Source of the DNA: Allodiplogaster sudhausi
Lineage: Eukaryota > Nematoda > Chromadorea > Rhabditida > Diplogasteridae
Direction of reading: 5' to 3'
NCBI GenBank assembly: GCA_945643635.1
Contig: CALZFC010000081.1
Span: 667,001 to 731,000, forward strand
Length of the DNA stretch: 64,000 nucleotides
This document shows positions 12,766 to 23,380 of the stretch, piece by piece. Within the stretch, counting starts at the first letter, position 1. Every line of letters begins with the position of its first letter. The translations under genes were made by a program, and so were the position numbers. Under the pieces are notes generated by a model. That model was given only the letters and a program-made list of their open reading frames with translations, had not been told where the DNA came from and searched no databases.

Positions 12766-13090
12766 TAGTCACTCTCGTATCCAAACACCAGAAGACATCT
12801 ACTCTCAAGTCCCAGAAAGGTTAGAGATACAATATTTCAGGCCATAATCACAAAATTTTATCTCCAGAGAATTTTCAGGCAGAAATAGGTGTCGATTAGT
12901 TTAATGGCAATTTGTTGGGAAAGCATAGCTCACTTTCTTTTATTTTCGTAGAGACTATCTGATGAGGAATCGAGAGGATGATGGTCCAGAAGCCTCTGCC
13001 CGCCCCTACAGTAACCACTTCCCACTCTTCTCTTCAGAAGAATCCACTGACGCAACTCACAAGCCCTGGCCACTCATTCAGCCCAATTAG
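12766..13090 (+). CDS. C-terminal exons of an unrecognised gene
   Basis: Two candidate exons join in phase. Exon 12766-12819 follows a good acceptor (ctcctgcag) and reads SHSRIQTPEDIYSQVPE before a gttaga donor. Exon 12952-13090 follows cgtag and reads DYLMRNREDDGPEASARPYS, continuing to HKPWPLIQPN and a TAG at 13088. The join creates an Arg codon across the intron. The product is polar and has no motif I recognise. Upstream exons were not found, so the evidence is only the clean splice sites, matching phases and non-repetitive composition. It could be chance. Confidence 0.35.
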
Positions 13091-13654
13091 GATTCACAAG
13101 CATCGTGGTAGGAGCTGCTCAAGTGTTTGTATCACTAGTGAAATGGCAAGAATGACGAAGAAAAGAAAAGACTACGCAGGACCATGAGAGGTGCTGAAAC
13201 TACTCAAAAACATAAGCGATGAGTAAATATATCATAGCTACGAGAACAAAGATAATTTGAGAAAGCTGATATCGAAAAAGGCTGCTTGATTTAAAGGCGG
13301 CTGCTGCTGATGGGGAAGGAGTTGGAAACGCCTTGGTTACCGTGGCAGTGCCCTACTTCTCTACTCCAGTACAGATAACGCTGGCCGTCTAGCCTCTCTC
13401 TCTCTCTCCCTCGTACAAGACGAGAGAGTGGAGAGGAGTAGAGAGAGTGGACGGCAAGAGGGAAGGCAAGAAGTGGCAGTGACGATTCTGTCGCGCTTCT
13501 TTTTCTTACATGAGATTCCCAAGTGCAAGCAAATCGTATTCTCGGCTCTCCTTTATCGTTTGTATCGACGAAAGAGAAGGAAAAAACATGTATCTCGTCG
13601 ACCCTAATAATATTCTAGACTTCCATTGCGTTGAGATGAGAGGGCAGAAGCAGT
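13091..13654. other. gap between convergent genes
   Basis: Intergenic space between the plus-strand stop at 13090 and the ATP synthase e stop. It includes a short inverted pair of CT and GA runs at about 13395-13455. No gene was seen. Confidence 0.5.
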
Positions 13655-15848
13655 TCAATCCTCGCGGTACAGATCCTCCACTCCGAACTGGGCAACTCCT
13701 TCCTCGAACGGGATGTTCACAACCTAAACAACACAATCGTCTTCGCACTCGTTCAGATTGAAATACTAGTAGGCTGTTTGCCATGAAAAAAGGCCTTTTT
13801 AATAGAGTGTGCCACTGCTTCTAAATATTCCCGTCCGTTTCATGGAATATAATTATAATCAGTCACGATTATACCTAGGAAGAGGACACCCCAGACTCCC
13901 ACCGTCAGGCGACAGTGAGAAAATGGAAATGAGTATCCCTTGAGACATTTCTCTTAATTAAATGAAGGCCAGATGTGAGAGGTAAAAGAATAAATACTTA
14001 AATTACACCATTTCACTCTCAAATCTATACTCATAAACAGGGGAAAAATTACTCTCGATTTGGCATACCCATCCTGATTTTGGCCCTCCCCGAAGCTCTA
14101 CCACACCATGTTTTGAGTAATATTTAGGCAGAAACGGCAAACCCACCCTGGTTTCTGGGCCCAATAAAACCTTCCCCATCCTAATTCTCAGGGTCCTCGA
14201 CAGTGGCTTTTATTCTCTGCCCATAAAATATCATTTCACTTATTGACAAACCGTATGCTCATTTTTTTCCACTGGGGGGGGGTAAATCCCATATAGCAAA
14301 GAATTGTTCTAAAAGCCCAAGGTGTGAAATCCGTACGTGAAGAAAGCACAATACGTTGCTGCATGAAACGCCAAAAACAGTATTTGCTAATAAGAACTCA
14401 GGCCTCATTCCAGAATACATGATGCAAAAGCCTATCTCTAAATAGTTTTTTTCCATTTCGTTACAACGTAAACATCCTGAACCTTCATGAGGTAGCGCAT
14501 CTCGTCCTTGGAAGACCACTTCTTCTGCTTGTCTGCCTCGACCGCCTTGGCCACCGCCTTCTCGTGCTCCCACTCTCTGATGTCTGCGTGGTATTCGCGG
14601 ATCTGGCGCAGTCGGTAAGCACCTGCAACCAATCGGGGAATGCTGAAGTTGGACGAGTGGTAATCGGACAACAAAAAACAGCTGTCTGAATACCTTCTAG
14701 ATTCAGAGATTTTCGAAAGGGTTTATCAACAAAAATCGGAAGGGCACATCCTCTTTCAAAACATGCCTAAAATCGGGTGGTATTGAGTGCTTTATAGAAT
14801 TTTCAGAACAGTCCACACTTTCCCAGGCCTATTTTTCGTAGGGTTCCTGGTAGATCACGATGGAATAGGGAGTTTGACTGCTTGGTAGATCCCGATGGGA
14901 TAGGGAGTTTTTAATCCGGAAAGCAAAGGGGGTAAGAGGAAATCGGAATGTGGACAATAAAATCTGAGTGAGGTTTGCTTTTGGGGAGGCTCAAAAAGGA
15001 GGAGGGGTATGGGAATTCTCTTTAATCCTGGGACGCAGTTCAAACTTCTGAAGGGACCTCCAACAGTTGATTATTATCGCAACGAATGTTTCTTGTTCCA
15101 AATTAGTGTGAAATTTGGTCAATACTTGGTCTTCAAATTATATTTTGAGAAAAGTATTAGAACAATAACTCTCCAAGCAGACAAAAAACCGGGTTGCATT
15201 TAAATTAGAAACAACATTGTCAATGGGTCTAGAGTGAAATGAAGACAGAAAGAGCAGTGCAGAGCCAATTTTCCGTTCTCAGCAGCAGAATTTCATTATT
15301 AGCGGCCGAATTTCATTATTCCGTAATTTTTGAGCCTCAAAGCACTGTTAACGTCCAACGTGTCATTTTAAATTATATAAATATCACAAAAATAAAAACA
15401 TTTAAAGAGGACAAATGTTCAACAGGACATGAATCAGCTAAAACCATATGGAATTTGATCATATGTGTTTAAATGCTTCATCAATATCAAACATTTAGGC
15501 GAAGGTTTTATATATAAAGCAGGCAGCCAAATTATCCAGTCATTCCACATTGTAAAGCCAGCCTTGAATATTGAGTCAAACACCAGTTATACTTATTCAA
15601 TAAGTAAAGAACGTTTGTTGATGTTTTGGAGCTATTTTCGCAGCTAGGAATGGGAATAAAGTGAAACAACACATTGTACCCAATGTCCGATGCGTTCTCT
15701 TTGAGGGATTAAACATAAACAGATAGGAAAGACACGAACCCCAGAGGACGCCAAGCGAGAGGGCTGCGTAGCGGCCAAAGCGAATGAGCGGAGAGACGTT
15801 GATGGGAGCGGCGAGCTTCACCGCATTCGGATGGGCTTGGGAAGTCAT
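13655..15848 (-). CDS. mitochondrial ATP synthase subunit e
   Basis: Small inner-membrane subunit of the F1Fo ATP synthase needed for complex dimerisation. There are three exons: 15848-15740 (MTSQAHPNAVKLAAP, then INVSPLIRFGRYAALSLGV, the membrane helix), 14622-14483 (AYRLRQIREYHADIREWEHE, continuing to DEMRYLMK) and 13723-13655 (VVNIPFEEGVAQFGVEDLY, RED, stop). Phases agree and give 105 residues. INVSPLIRxGR is the family hallmark, and the C-terminal extension after DEMRYLM closely resembles the nematode orthologue as I recall it. Intron 1 is about 1.1 kb and carries a 50-bp copy of an NDC1 exon; intron 2 is about 760 bp. Confidence 0.95.
15233..15282. repeat. 50-bp copy of an NDC1 exon fragment (source at 6999-7048)
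   Basis: The stretch starting agtgaaatgaagacagaaag and ending ttccgttctcag matches 6999-7048 at 49 of 50 positions (one G/T difference), in the same orientation. The source lies within a putative NDC1 exon, and this copy is inside intron 1 of the ATP synthase e gene. Similarity stops abruptly on both sides. Confidence 0.93.
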
Positions 15849-16820
15849 CCTCAACAAGCAAAGTTTCAATAGAAATCTCAGCCACGACTGAACCGGAATA
15901 TACGAATATGACAGACACTATTTAAAATAGAAAAGATGCCTTTACAACGAACAAACAACAAATATAACGTTCCAAGAAGTTTGGTTTCCAACTTTAATCA
16001 AAACAAAAAGTTCACCGATACTTTCCGTTATAAAGAATACAACAACATTTTTTTAAGCCTTCTAACCTGAAGCTTTTGCCATGGAAAAAACTTATTTTGT
16101 TATCAGACTTACATAATAAAATCTAAATGCTGGTTGAGAATTCGATGCACCACGCTGTAAATAATTCCTTCGTCGTGAACTTAAATGCTTTTATGAAGAG
16201 TTGTGCATATTAGAATTTGAATTCTGTAAATGAATACAGTTAAGAGCTATTCGCGCTGGGAGATATTCTGGGTCAGTTTCACTGTTGGACTAAGCATAAA
16301 ATAAGGTGCAGCTGCTCTACATAAATACAGATGTTATTGTAAAAGTGTAAGAAGAACAACTGAGTTGCACTTTTATATAGTAAGAGGAAGGAAGAGAAGA
16401 TGTCAGAGGGATGAGGAGAGATACCTCATTTCCCATCATTCTGCCCCTGTAGACTGGTCGTCTCTGACGGCTTCTCTTTCTCCTCTCTTCTCTCGACTTT
16501 TGGGCCAGGTTCCTACTCCATCTTGTCTTTTTGAAGAAAAAAAACACGAAAAAAAACAAAAAAAAACGTCCAGTTAACGGTCATTTAGATGAAGATACAA
16601 AAATAACGAACATGCCTTTCATAGATATAAAATAAGAAACATCAAAGAAATTGTCCATGTAGAGATTTACATAGATTATTTTTATATCGTTCTCAAATCC
16701 TATTTTTCACTTCATATTCATTGCTTTCTCTTATGTTACTTCGATCTCCATTCTCAACACTCTTCTCTCCCTCAAATTCCCCGTGTTTTCTTTTCCAGCA
16801 CATCACTTCGGGGAGGACAG
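15849..16820. other. divergent promoter region between ATP synthase e (-) and the MSP gene (+)
   Basis: About 970 bp separating two divergent gene starts. It is AT-rich with a 40-bp A-rich stretch near 16540-16570. No coding exon or repeat array was recognised. Confidence 0.5.
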
Positions 16821-17522
16821 ATGGATCGACTAAAGGATGGAGTCCGCATTGAACCGGATGTCGTTACGTTTAACGGAGATCTAAGAAAGGAGCTTCGTGC
16901 TCAGATCAACATAACCAACAAGGCAGATCAGAAGCTAAGCTACAAGGTCGGCACTTGATTCTCTGAAGAGCAAGGTCAAACCGAGAAATGGGTGTAGGTG
17001 ACGGAAAAGGAAATGGGGAATAGATATTTAATAATGCTTGAAAACGCCGATTCCACTTGAAAAAGCTATTGAAAATGATTTGAAAACTTCGTGAGATCTT
17101 GCAGATCAAGGTGACGAACAACGAGTTGTTCCGGATTCAGCTGTCGTGCGACTTGATCTCCCCCGGAGAGCGCAAGACCGTCTCCATCACATTCAAGTGC
17201 CTTCTTACTTCATTTGACGGAGTTGCTGTACGAGTATCCTTTGGCAGACCACCCGAGGGCCCTCTGCCGGACCCGTCCCGCCACCACATCGGAGCGTACT
17301 TCGTGCCTGCCCCGGAAGGCTGCACGGCCCTCTCAGTCTGGCATGAACACTACGGACCGGCTGTCGTGGAGAAGCGCATCCGGGTAAGATTTATTTCTCT
17401 CCTTCTCCAGTTAACCAAAAGGAATTAGCGCTCTCTAGGAATTTTGCATGAATTTTTTATGCCGTTAACATTAAGCGCATTATTTTTTTATCGCTCGTGT
17501 TACCATTTGTTCCCTCCCTTTG

Positions 17523-17610
<88 letters not shown>

Positions 17611-17713
17611 TCTCTCTCTCTCTCTCTTTCACTTCACGCTCTCTCATTCTTTTTCCCATGATATTCATTCTCTGCAGATTTCTCTGATGGATACTGGCCG
17701 CCGTAATGCATGA
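16821..17713 (+). CDS. MSP-domain (major sperm protein-like) protein, 146 residues
   Basis: Small cytosolic immunoglobulin-fold protein of a family expanded in nematodes, where MSPs drive sperm motility or act as adaptors. Exons are 16821-16946, 17105-17383 and 17678-17713, all in phase 0. The MSP core is visible: VRIEPDVVTFNGDLRKELRA, INITNKADQKLSYKIKVTNN, FRIQLSCDLISPGERKTVSI. These match the pattern of an N-terminal strand, a K-vkttn step and a P.e.v.i segment. The second half (GAYFVPAPEGCTALSVWHEH, YGPAVVEKRIR) departs from classic MSP. The last intron carries a (CT)n tract at 17525-17635. It is more likely an MSP-domain relative than a true sperm MSP. Confidence 0.85.
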
Positions 17714-17808
17714 TGAGACGATGAACGACTACGGCAGAAGAAGGGGAGAAGGAGAGGGCTTCTTATCGCCACCCTATTCCCATCCCAGCCCCTCATCACT
17801 CCCTCCCT

Positions 17809-17860
<52 letters not shown>
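17525..17860. repeat. (CT)n microsatellites flanking the last MSP-gene exon
   Basis: CT runs lie at about 17525-17635 (inside the last intron, ending about 40 bp before the acceptor) and at 17813-17856 (downstream of the stop). Confidence 0.9.
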
Positions 17861-19582
17861 TTCCGTCTTTCCCTCTTTACCTCGCTTGCTCACCCACATC
17901 CCTTTTCGTCTGTGACTCTCTCATCCATCCGCTATTTCCCGACCCTCTAGAAAATAAATATCTCCCCTCTTCCGCTTTCCTCTTCTCATATATTCGTTGA
18001 AGTCTTCCATAATTACGTAGACTTTCTTGCTCGTACGCATATTAGTTAGCTGCCTATCTTCCTGTTGGTGAAATGGTTCAGCTGAAGAAATTATTCAGTG
18101 TCGAGATCAGAGGAGAATTCTTTCTTGCATGCAATTTTCTTGTTCGACTCATTCTAAATTCTTCTACTAAGAACAGCTACTTTCTCTATTCTCTCGATTT
18201 CTCTTCTAATTTCACTTTTCTCTCCTTCTCGCACTCGCCATTTCCCTCCTTGGAAGAAGCTTCTTTTTGCTCTTTCTCATGTGTTGCACAAGGGAATAGT
18301 GGGATTAGTTGAAGAGAAGGGGAGAAAAGGCTGACAGCACTCTCTCTGTCTGCTTCGGATCTAAACCTTCCTGAGCTACGAATCATAGGTTGAGAGCATG
18401 AAGAGCGCGATGTCTGCGAAGAAAAAGCGAGAGAGCGAATGTGACAGAAAGAATGAGAGAGAGAGAGAAGAAGAGTGCGAGGATAAAGAGTGGAGGCGGC
18501 GAGGGATCTCATAGAGCTATGAAGCGGAGATGAGATTGTTAGGAATGACGGGGCTAAAATTCAAATGACGTCCCTCCATGATGTCCTTATAAACCTGACT
18601 ATTATATCTGTATTGAAGAAATTTGTACTTCTATCGCTCCATTTTCTGTCATCTTGAATAAGTAGTGAAGATGTTTGTTCTTCCTTGCCCACCTTCCTCT
18701 TTTTATCTTTCTCTGAGAAAGCGGCGCTAGTCATTGAAATTAGTTCAGCTTGCATCATTTTTCCATGTTATTCAACTCCAAAAATTCGCCTCTAGTGCTT
18801 TCTAATGTACCGTCGTTTACCGGATTGAAGAAGTCTTTCGGCTCCTTTTATAAATTATTATAGATATCCCAGTTAACTTAGCTATATTTTGATCTTGATA
18901 ACCAAACACCCGCATTCCATGTTCCTCTTAAACTCACACTCAAACTTCGAGAATACAGTTGCTGAATTGCAATTATTATCCAGTGGTTGAGTGGAAGGAG
19001 ACTGGATGTTTTCGTGATGCAATGGTGCTCGTGGCAGATAAGAGCTATGTCTTAGAAGTTAGAAACTCGCCCTCTCTTGGCTGAACTCATTGTCTTCGAT
19101 CTCTCTTTCTTCCCTTTTGCTAGTAGTCTTTGTTATTTCCCCAATGCTCCGAGATACTTCTAGATATTCTCGATTCTCAGACCTGCATGTCACCCATTTC
19201 AACTCACTTTTCTGAGGATTGCTCATTGGCAGTAAATGAAGCCTACATACAAACATATTTATATATTTATCCTCAGAAATCAATCTGCTGATTAACTACA
19301 TTGATATGCATGCAGGACAGAAATGTAAGTGCATACTTACATACGTTCATGTATTCTTCGATATTCGATTAACAGTGAGAGAATCTTCTGCATCGTTTGA
19401 CTGTTCAAATTATCTGAAGAAGGAAAGGAAACAGTGACTGATTATTTCTGAGGATTGATCTACATTATTTGTGTATTTTTTTAATTTACCTGCAAGATTC
19501 GATTGTTTCGCCCATGTTAGACAGCGTAACGTTATTTCGTTGCTGAAAAGACAGAAATGAGTGCTCGTTTAAGGAAGTGAAT
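17860..19582. other. intergenic region between the MSP gene and the peptide receptor
   Basis: No conserved exon was recognised on either strand. The open frames here are interrupted and biased by short GA/CT runs (for example 18420-18480). The receptor promoter should lie toward the right end. Confidence 0.5.
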
Positions 19583-21841
19583 ATGAACTGCAGTGGAGGA
19601 GTTCCCCTCACTTCCGACATTGCAACCATCTCACTCTATACTCTTTTCATTCTCATCGGCATTCCCGTCAATCTCTGCACTCTTCTCTTCATGCTCAAAA
19701 GGTTACAACCTTTACTTCTATGTCAATTCAGCGAAGTAATATTGAGATGATGACAATAACAGAACTTGCACACAGCGCTGGGATCGGTGCAGTCCAATGG
19801 AGTCCAATCCGGGCCTGCTAGGCTCCATACGTGACCCAATTATTAAAAAAACACCCGGCACGATTGATTTTTTAACATGCGTGACCCTTCTACCGTCACA
19901 CTTCTCAAGCATTCTTGGAAAATCGCCGCGCCTAAACCTAGCATTCAACCCGGGCGATGGTTTGTTCGGCTGAACTTGGCATTTTGCCAACTTCTTCCAA
20001 CATGGACAACTAATAGACAGGAAAAAAAGCTTTATTCAAGAACACTGAAATAAAATATATAACTCCCAACTGTGAGAATATGTTCTTTCTCACAAATTGG
20101 GAAAAAAAATTAAATTCTTTATACTGTTTCAAATCCAAAATAAAAAGACGAGTACAAGAGCAAACAAGCTTAAATTAAGAAATGTTGCCATGCTCCTTTC
20201 ACTCTCGAAAGAGTTACTCGGGGGGCTTACAGGCAACACCCCTTATGCGAAAAGAAGGAAGAAGGACGGAGCAAGCGAGGAAGGTTAGCCGAGAGCAGTG
20301 GAGGAGGTAGCATCCGCACTGTCGCTTCTTCTCTCGAAGACATCCTGCATTGAAAGGACAATGTATGATAAAGGGAACGAGAGAGGCAGATGAAGAGGGG
20401 GAGAGAGAAAGAACAGACCCCACTACTACCGTATCCCCATTCACACCTTGCATCCGGCAGCGGTGATTGTTGAGCTGCGCTGGCCCGACTGCCTTCTTCA
20501 AATCGAGCACATCGTTGCAGACGGCTGGAAAAGGGAAAGAGAGAGAAAAGGGAGGGAGAGAGAGAGAGAGAGAACAAACCGAGTTTATGTGAAGATCCGT
20601 GAGACCCCAGCGTGGAGTCGAGTTGACCACGCTGGGGTCTCAATTCGCACCCTAAATCCTTAAAAAAAGCTTTGATTAGACTAACCAAACCTGTGGGTCG
20701 TCAAGTGCGTCATCTGCTGGGTCAGATGAGTCGACAGTTCCACCAAATCACGGAATTCTGCAAAATAGGATTCTCAGTGAGCACTTTTGATGGGAGCACT
20801 GAACGAACAATGAATTCAACTAACATCTTACAATAATGGTTGAAAAAGAGCAGTTCAAAACTCCTTTTTTTAATGATCCTCAGATTACAATCACTCTAAA
20901 GTTGCATCCCTTCGGCAACTAAGCCTAGCAACATCATATAGCTTTAATGAAACTACCTCGTACCATTAAAAGATAATAACATCAAAATGTTTAGTAGTTA
21001 AAAAATCTCACATTGAGTGCGAGCCGTTGTTGTCCTTGATCCAAGCGCTGATGTCGCAGCACACGATTGATATTGGCCCTGAACGAACAACGAACTCAAT
21101 TTAACATCCTGTATTAATGAGTGAAAAAGAAGAGTTCTAAGCAACGTTATTATCATTTTTTAAATGAACCTCCGACTACATTCATTCGAAAGTTAGATCC
21201 TTTCGGTTACCAAGCCCAAGAAGATATAGGCTGGTTTAACTTTATTAACAAATCGTGCAGCAAGAATAGCGTCAAAGTACCTCATATGGCATCCTCACAA
21301 TCAGATCTCGACGGATGCCAGCACGGGCCCCTGCACCGGTCCCTGCTCGAGAACTAAAAAAGCATATCAAGACATAACAGATCGACATCAAAACACAATA
21401 ACAAATAACAAAGTAACTAAAAGTTAACGTCAAAGAAAAAGCATGAATGCTCACAGCTGATTCCAGCTTCATGATGAATGCTCAATTTTCCATAGCTGCA
21501 TTTACCTCGCACGGAATTTTTTCATACAGTAAAAACATATTACGGAATTGCACAGTGGCACGATTGGACTGCCCATTGCATCGCGCCCATACATTGCCCA
21601 GCGCTGTGCTTGCAAAAAGGATAGTTTAGACACTCTAGATAACTCCATTCGATGCGTTCATATCCATGCATTTCTTATTGCAGATATCGTAAGGCGAAGA
21701 GCTTCCTCCTTCTCCTGCACATTCATTTAAATATCAGTGACATACTGGTTAGGTTTTCTATTTCTACATCTTCATAACTGTTTCGACTGCTCGTCACTCA
21801 CTCTTTTCTTCCGTCTTTCTCTGTCTCTCTCTCTCTCTCTT

Positions 21842-21878
<37 letters not shown>

Positions 21879-23298
21879 TTTTGTCTCGCTTTCTCTTTTT
21901 TCTTCGCACATCTTTTTTTTTACTTCCCAGACATCTCTCTTCAAGGACAGATTGGAACTATCTCAATTATTTCTGAGCTACTAATTCCATCTGCTCATCC
22001 TGCAAACTTTTTGTATTCTTTGATCGTTTATGTATAAACGCATACCCTGAGGACTCCATTTGGAGAGACGGTATAAGCGGATAGCGAAAAGAAGAAAAGC
22101 AGAGAGAGAGAGAGAGACAGAGAGAGAGAGAGATAGAGTGACAGAGTGAGAGAGGAAGAGATTGAGGGGGAAAAGAATGCGAAACATGCGAGTGAGAAGA
22201 GATAGAGGCGACGACGATTTTAGAGAGGGAAGAGAGCAGAGAAGGAGAGGAAAGGAGAATGGAGATACTAAATTATACCCTTCTTCTATTTCCTTCCGGA
22301 GAACCTTCGCCAGTCAAACTCTTCTTTCTTTCTTTCTCCTTTCTCCTCTCTTCACTTAACGCTAGCCAAAGCTGACTCCAATTCTTCACGTGCTAATTAC
22401 ATTTTGTGCTTGGCAGAAGACAGAAAAAAGTGTTCTGATTGCAGGGAAAGTCAGAGAGGGAGACAGTAAAAAAGTACACGAGTGTGGTATCGAGAGATGA
22501 CATGAGGAGAGGGAAAAAAGTTGAGAGAAGGAGAAGAGAGGGTGAGAGAAGGGAGAGAGAGAGAAAGGGAGAGAGATGGGGGAGAGAGAAAGGTAGAGAG
22601 AGACACGAGGGGACATTGAAAGGACTGAGAGGAAGGGAGAGAGAGAGGAAGGGAGAGAGAAGAGGGAGAGAGAGAAAGAAGGGAAAGAGAGAAAGGGAGA
22701 GAGACTAATAGGAAAGTTGTCTATCGTCAAGATGGCGTGCAAGAAGGCGGTTCATTGCTCATATTTTTCCTTTTGAATGAGGCAGGACCTTTTGGATCAG
22801 GCATACAAGAGAGAAAAGACATATACTGTATTGTTGAGAAAAAAACACCATATGTATTTATGTACACACAGAAAAAAATTGTTTAAAACAACAATTGTTT
22901 TGGCGCGAAACTGAAACAATATTGCTTGATATATCAAACAATATTGTTTCTGTTTCGCGCCGAAACAATGCCGTTTCAAACAATATTTTTTTTGTGTACA
23001 TACATTTGTTCTTAACACATCATATCATGAGAGGAATGTAGTGGAAAATAGAGTGAGTGAGAGAAAGAGAAGAGGAGAAAGAGAAAGAGAAAGAGAGAAG
23101 AAAGAGTGCGTAAGAGACTGCCTTCAGGTACTGGCAGTGTACTGCACAGGCTACATTGGCTGGCAGGTGACTGTAGACTGGAGAGGGGGGATTTTCCTCT
23201 GCAAGGCCATGCGCTTCGTTGACGTCGCCGTGTTCTCCATCAGGTTCGTTAACATTTGTTACCGTTCTTTCTTTCCCGCTCTGCTGCTGCTCCTGCTG

Positions 23299-23333
<35 letters not shown>

Positions 23334-23343
23334 TGTCTCTCTT

Positions 23344-23380
<37 letters not shown>

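Noticed and set aside
19740..19990. GC-richer stretch in receptor intron 1 with short inverted motifs
   Set aside because: No repeat copy, RNA fold or coding exon could be supported.
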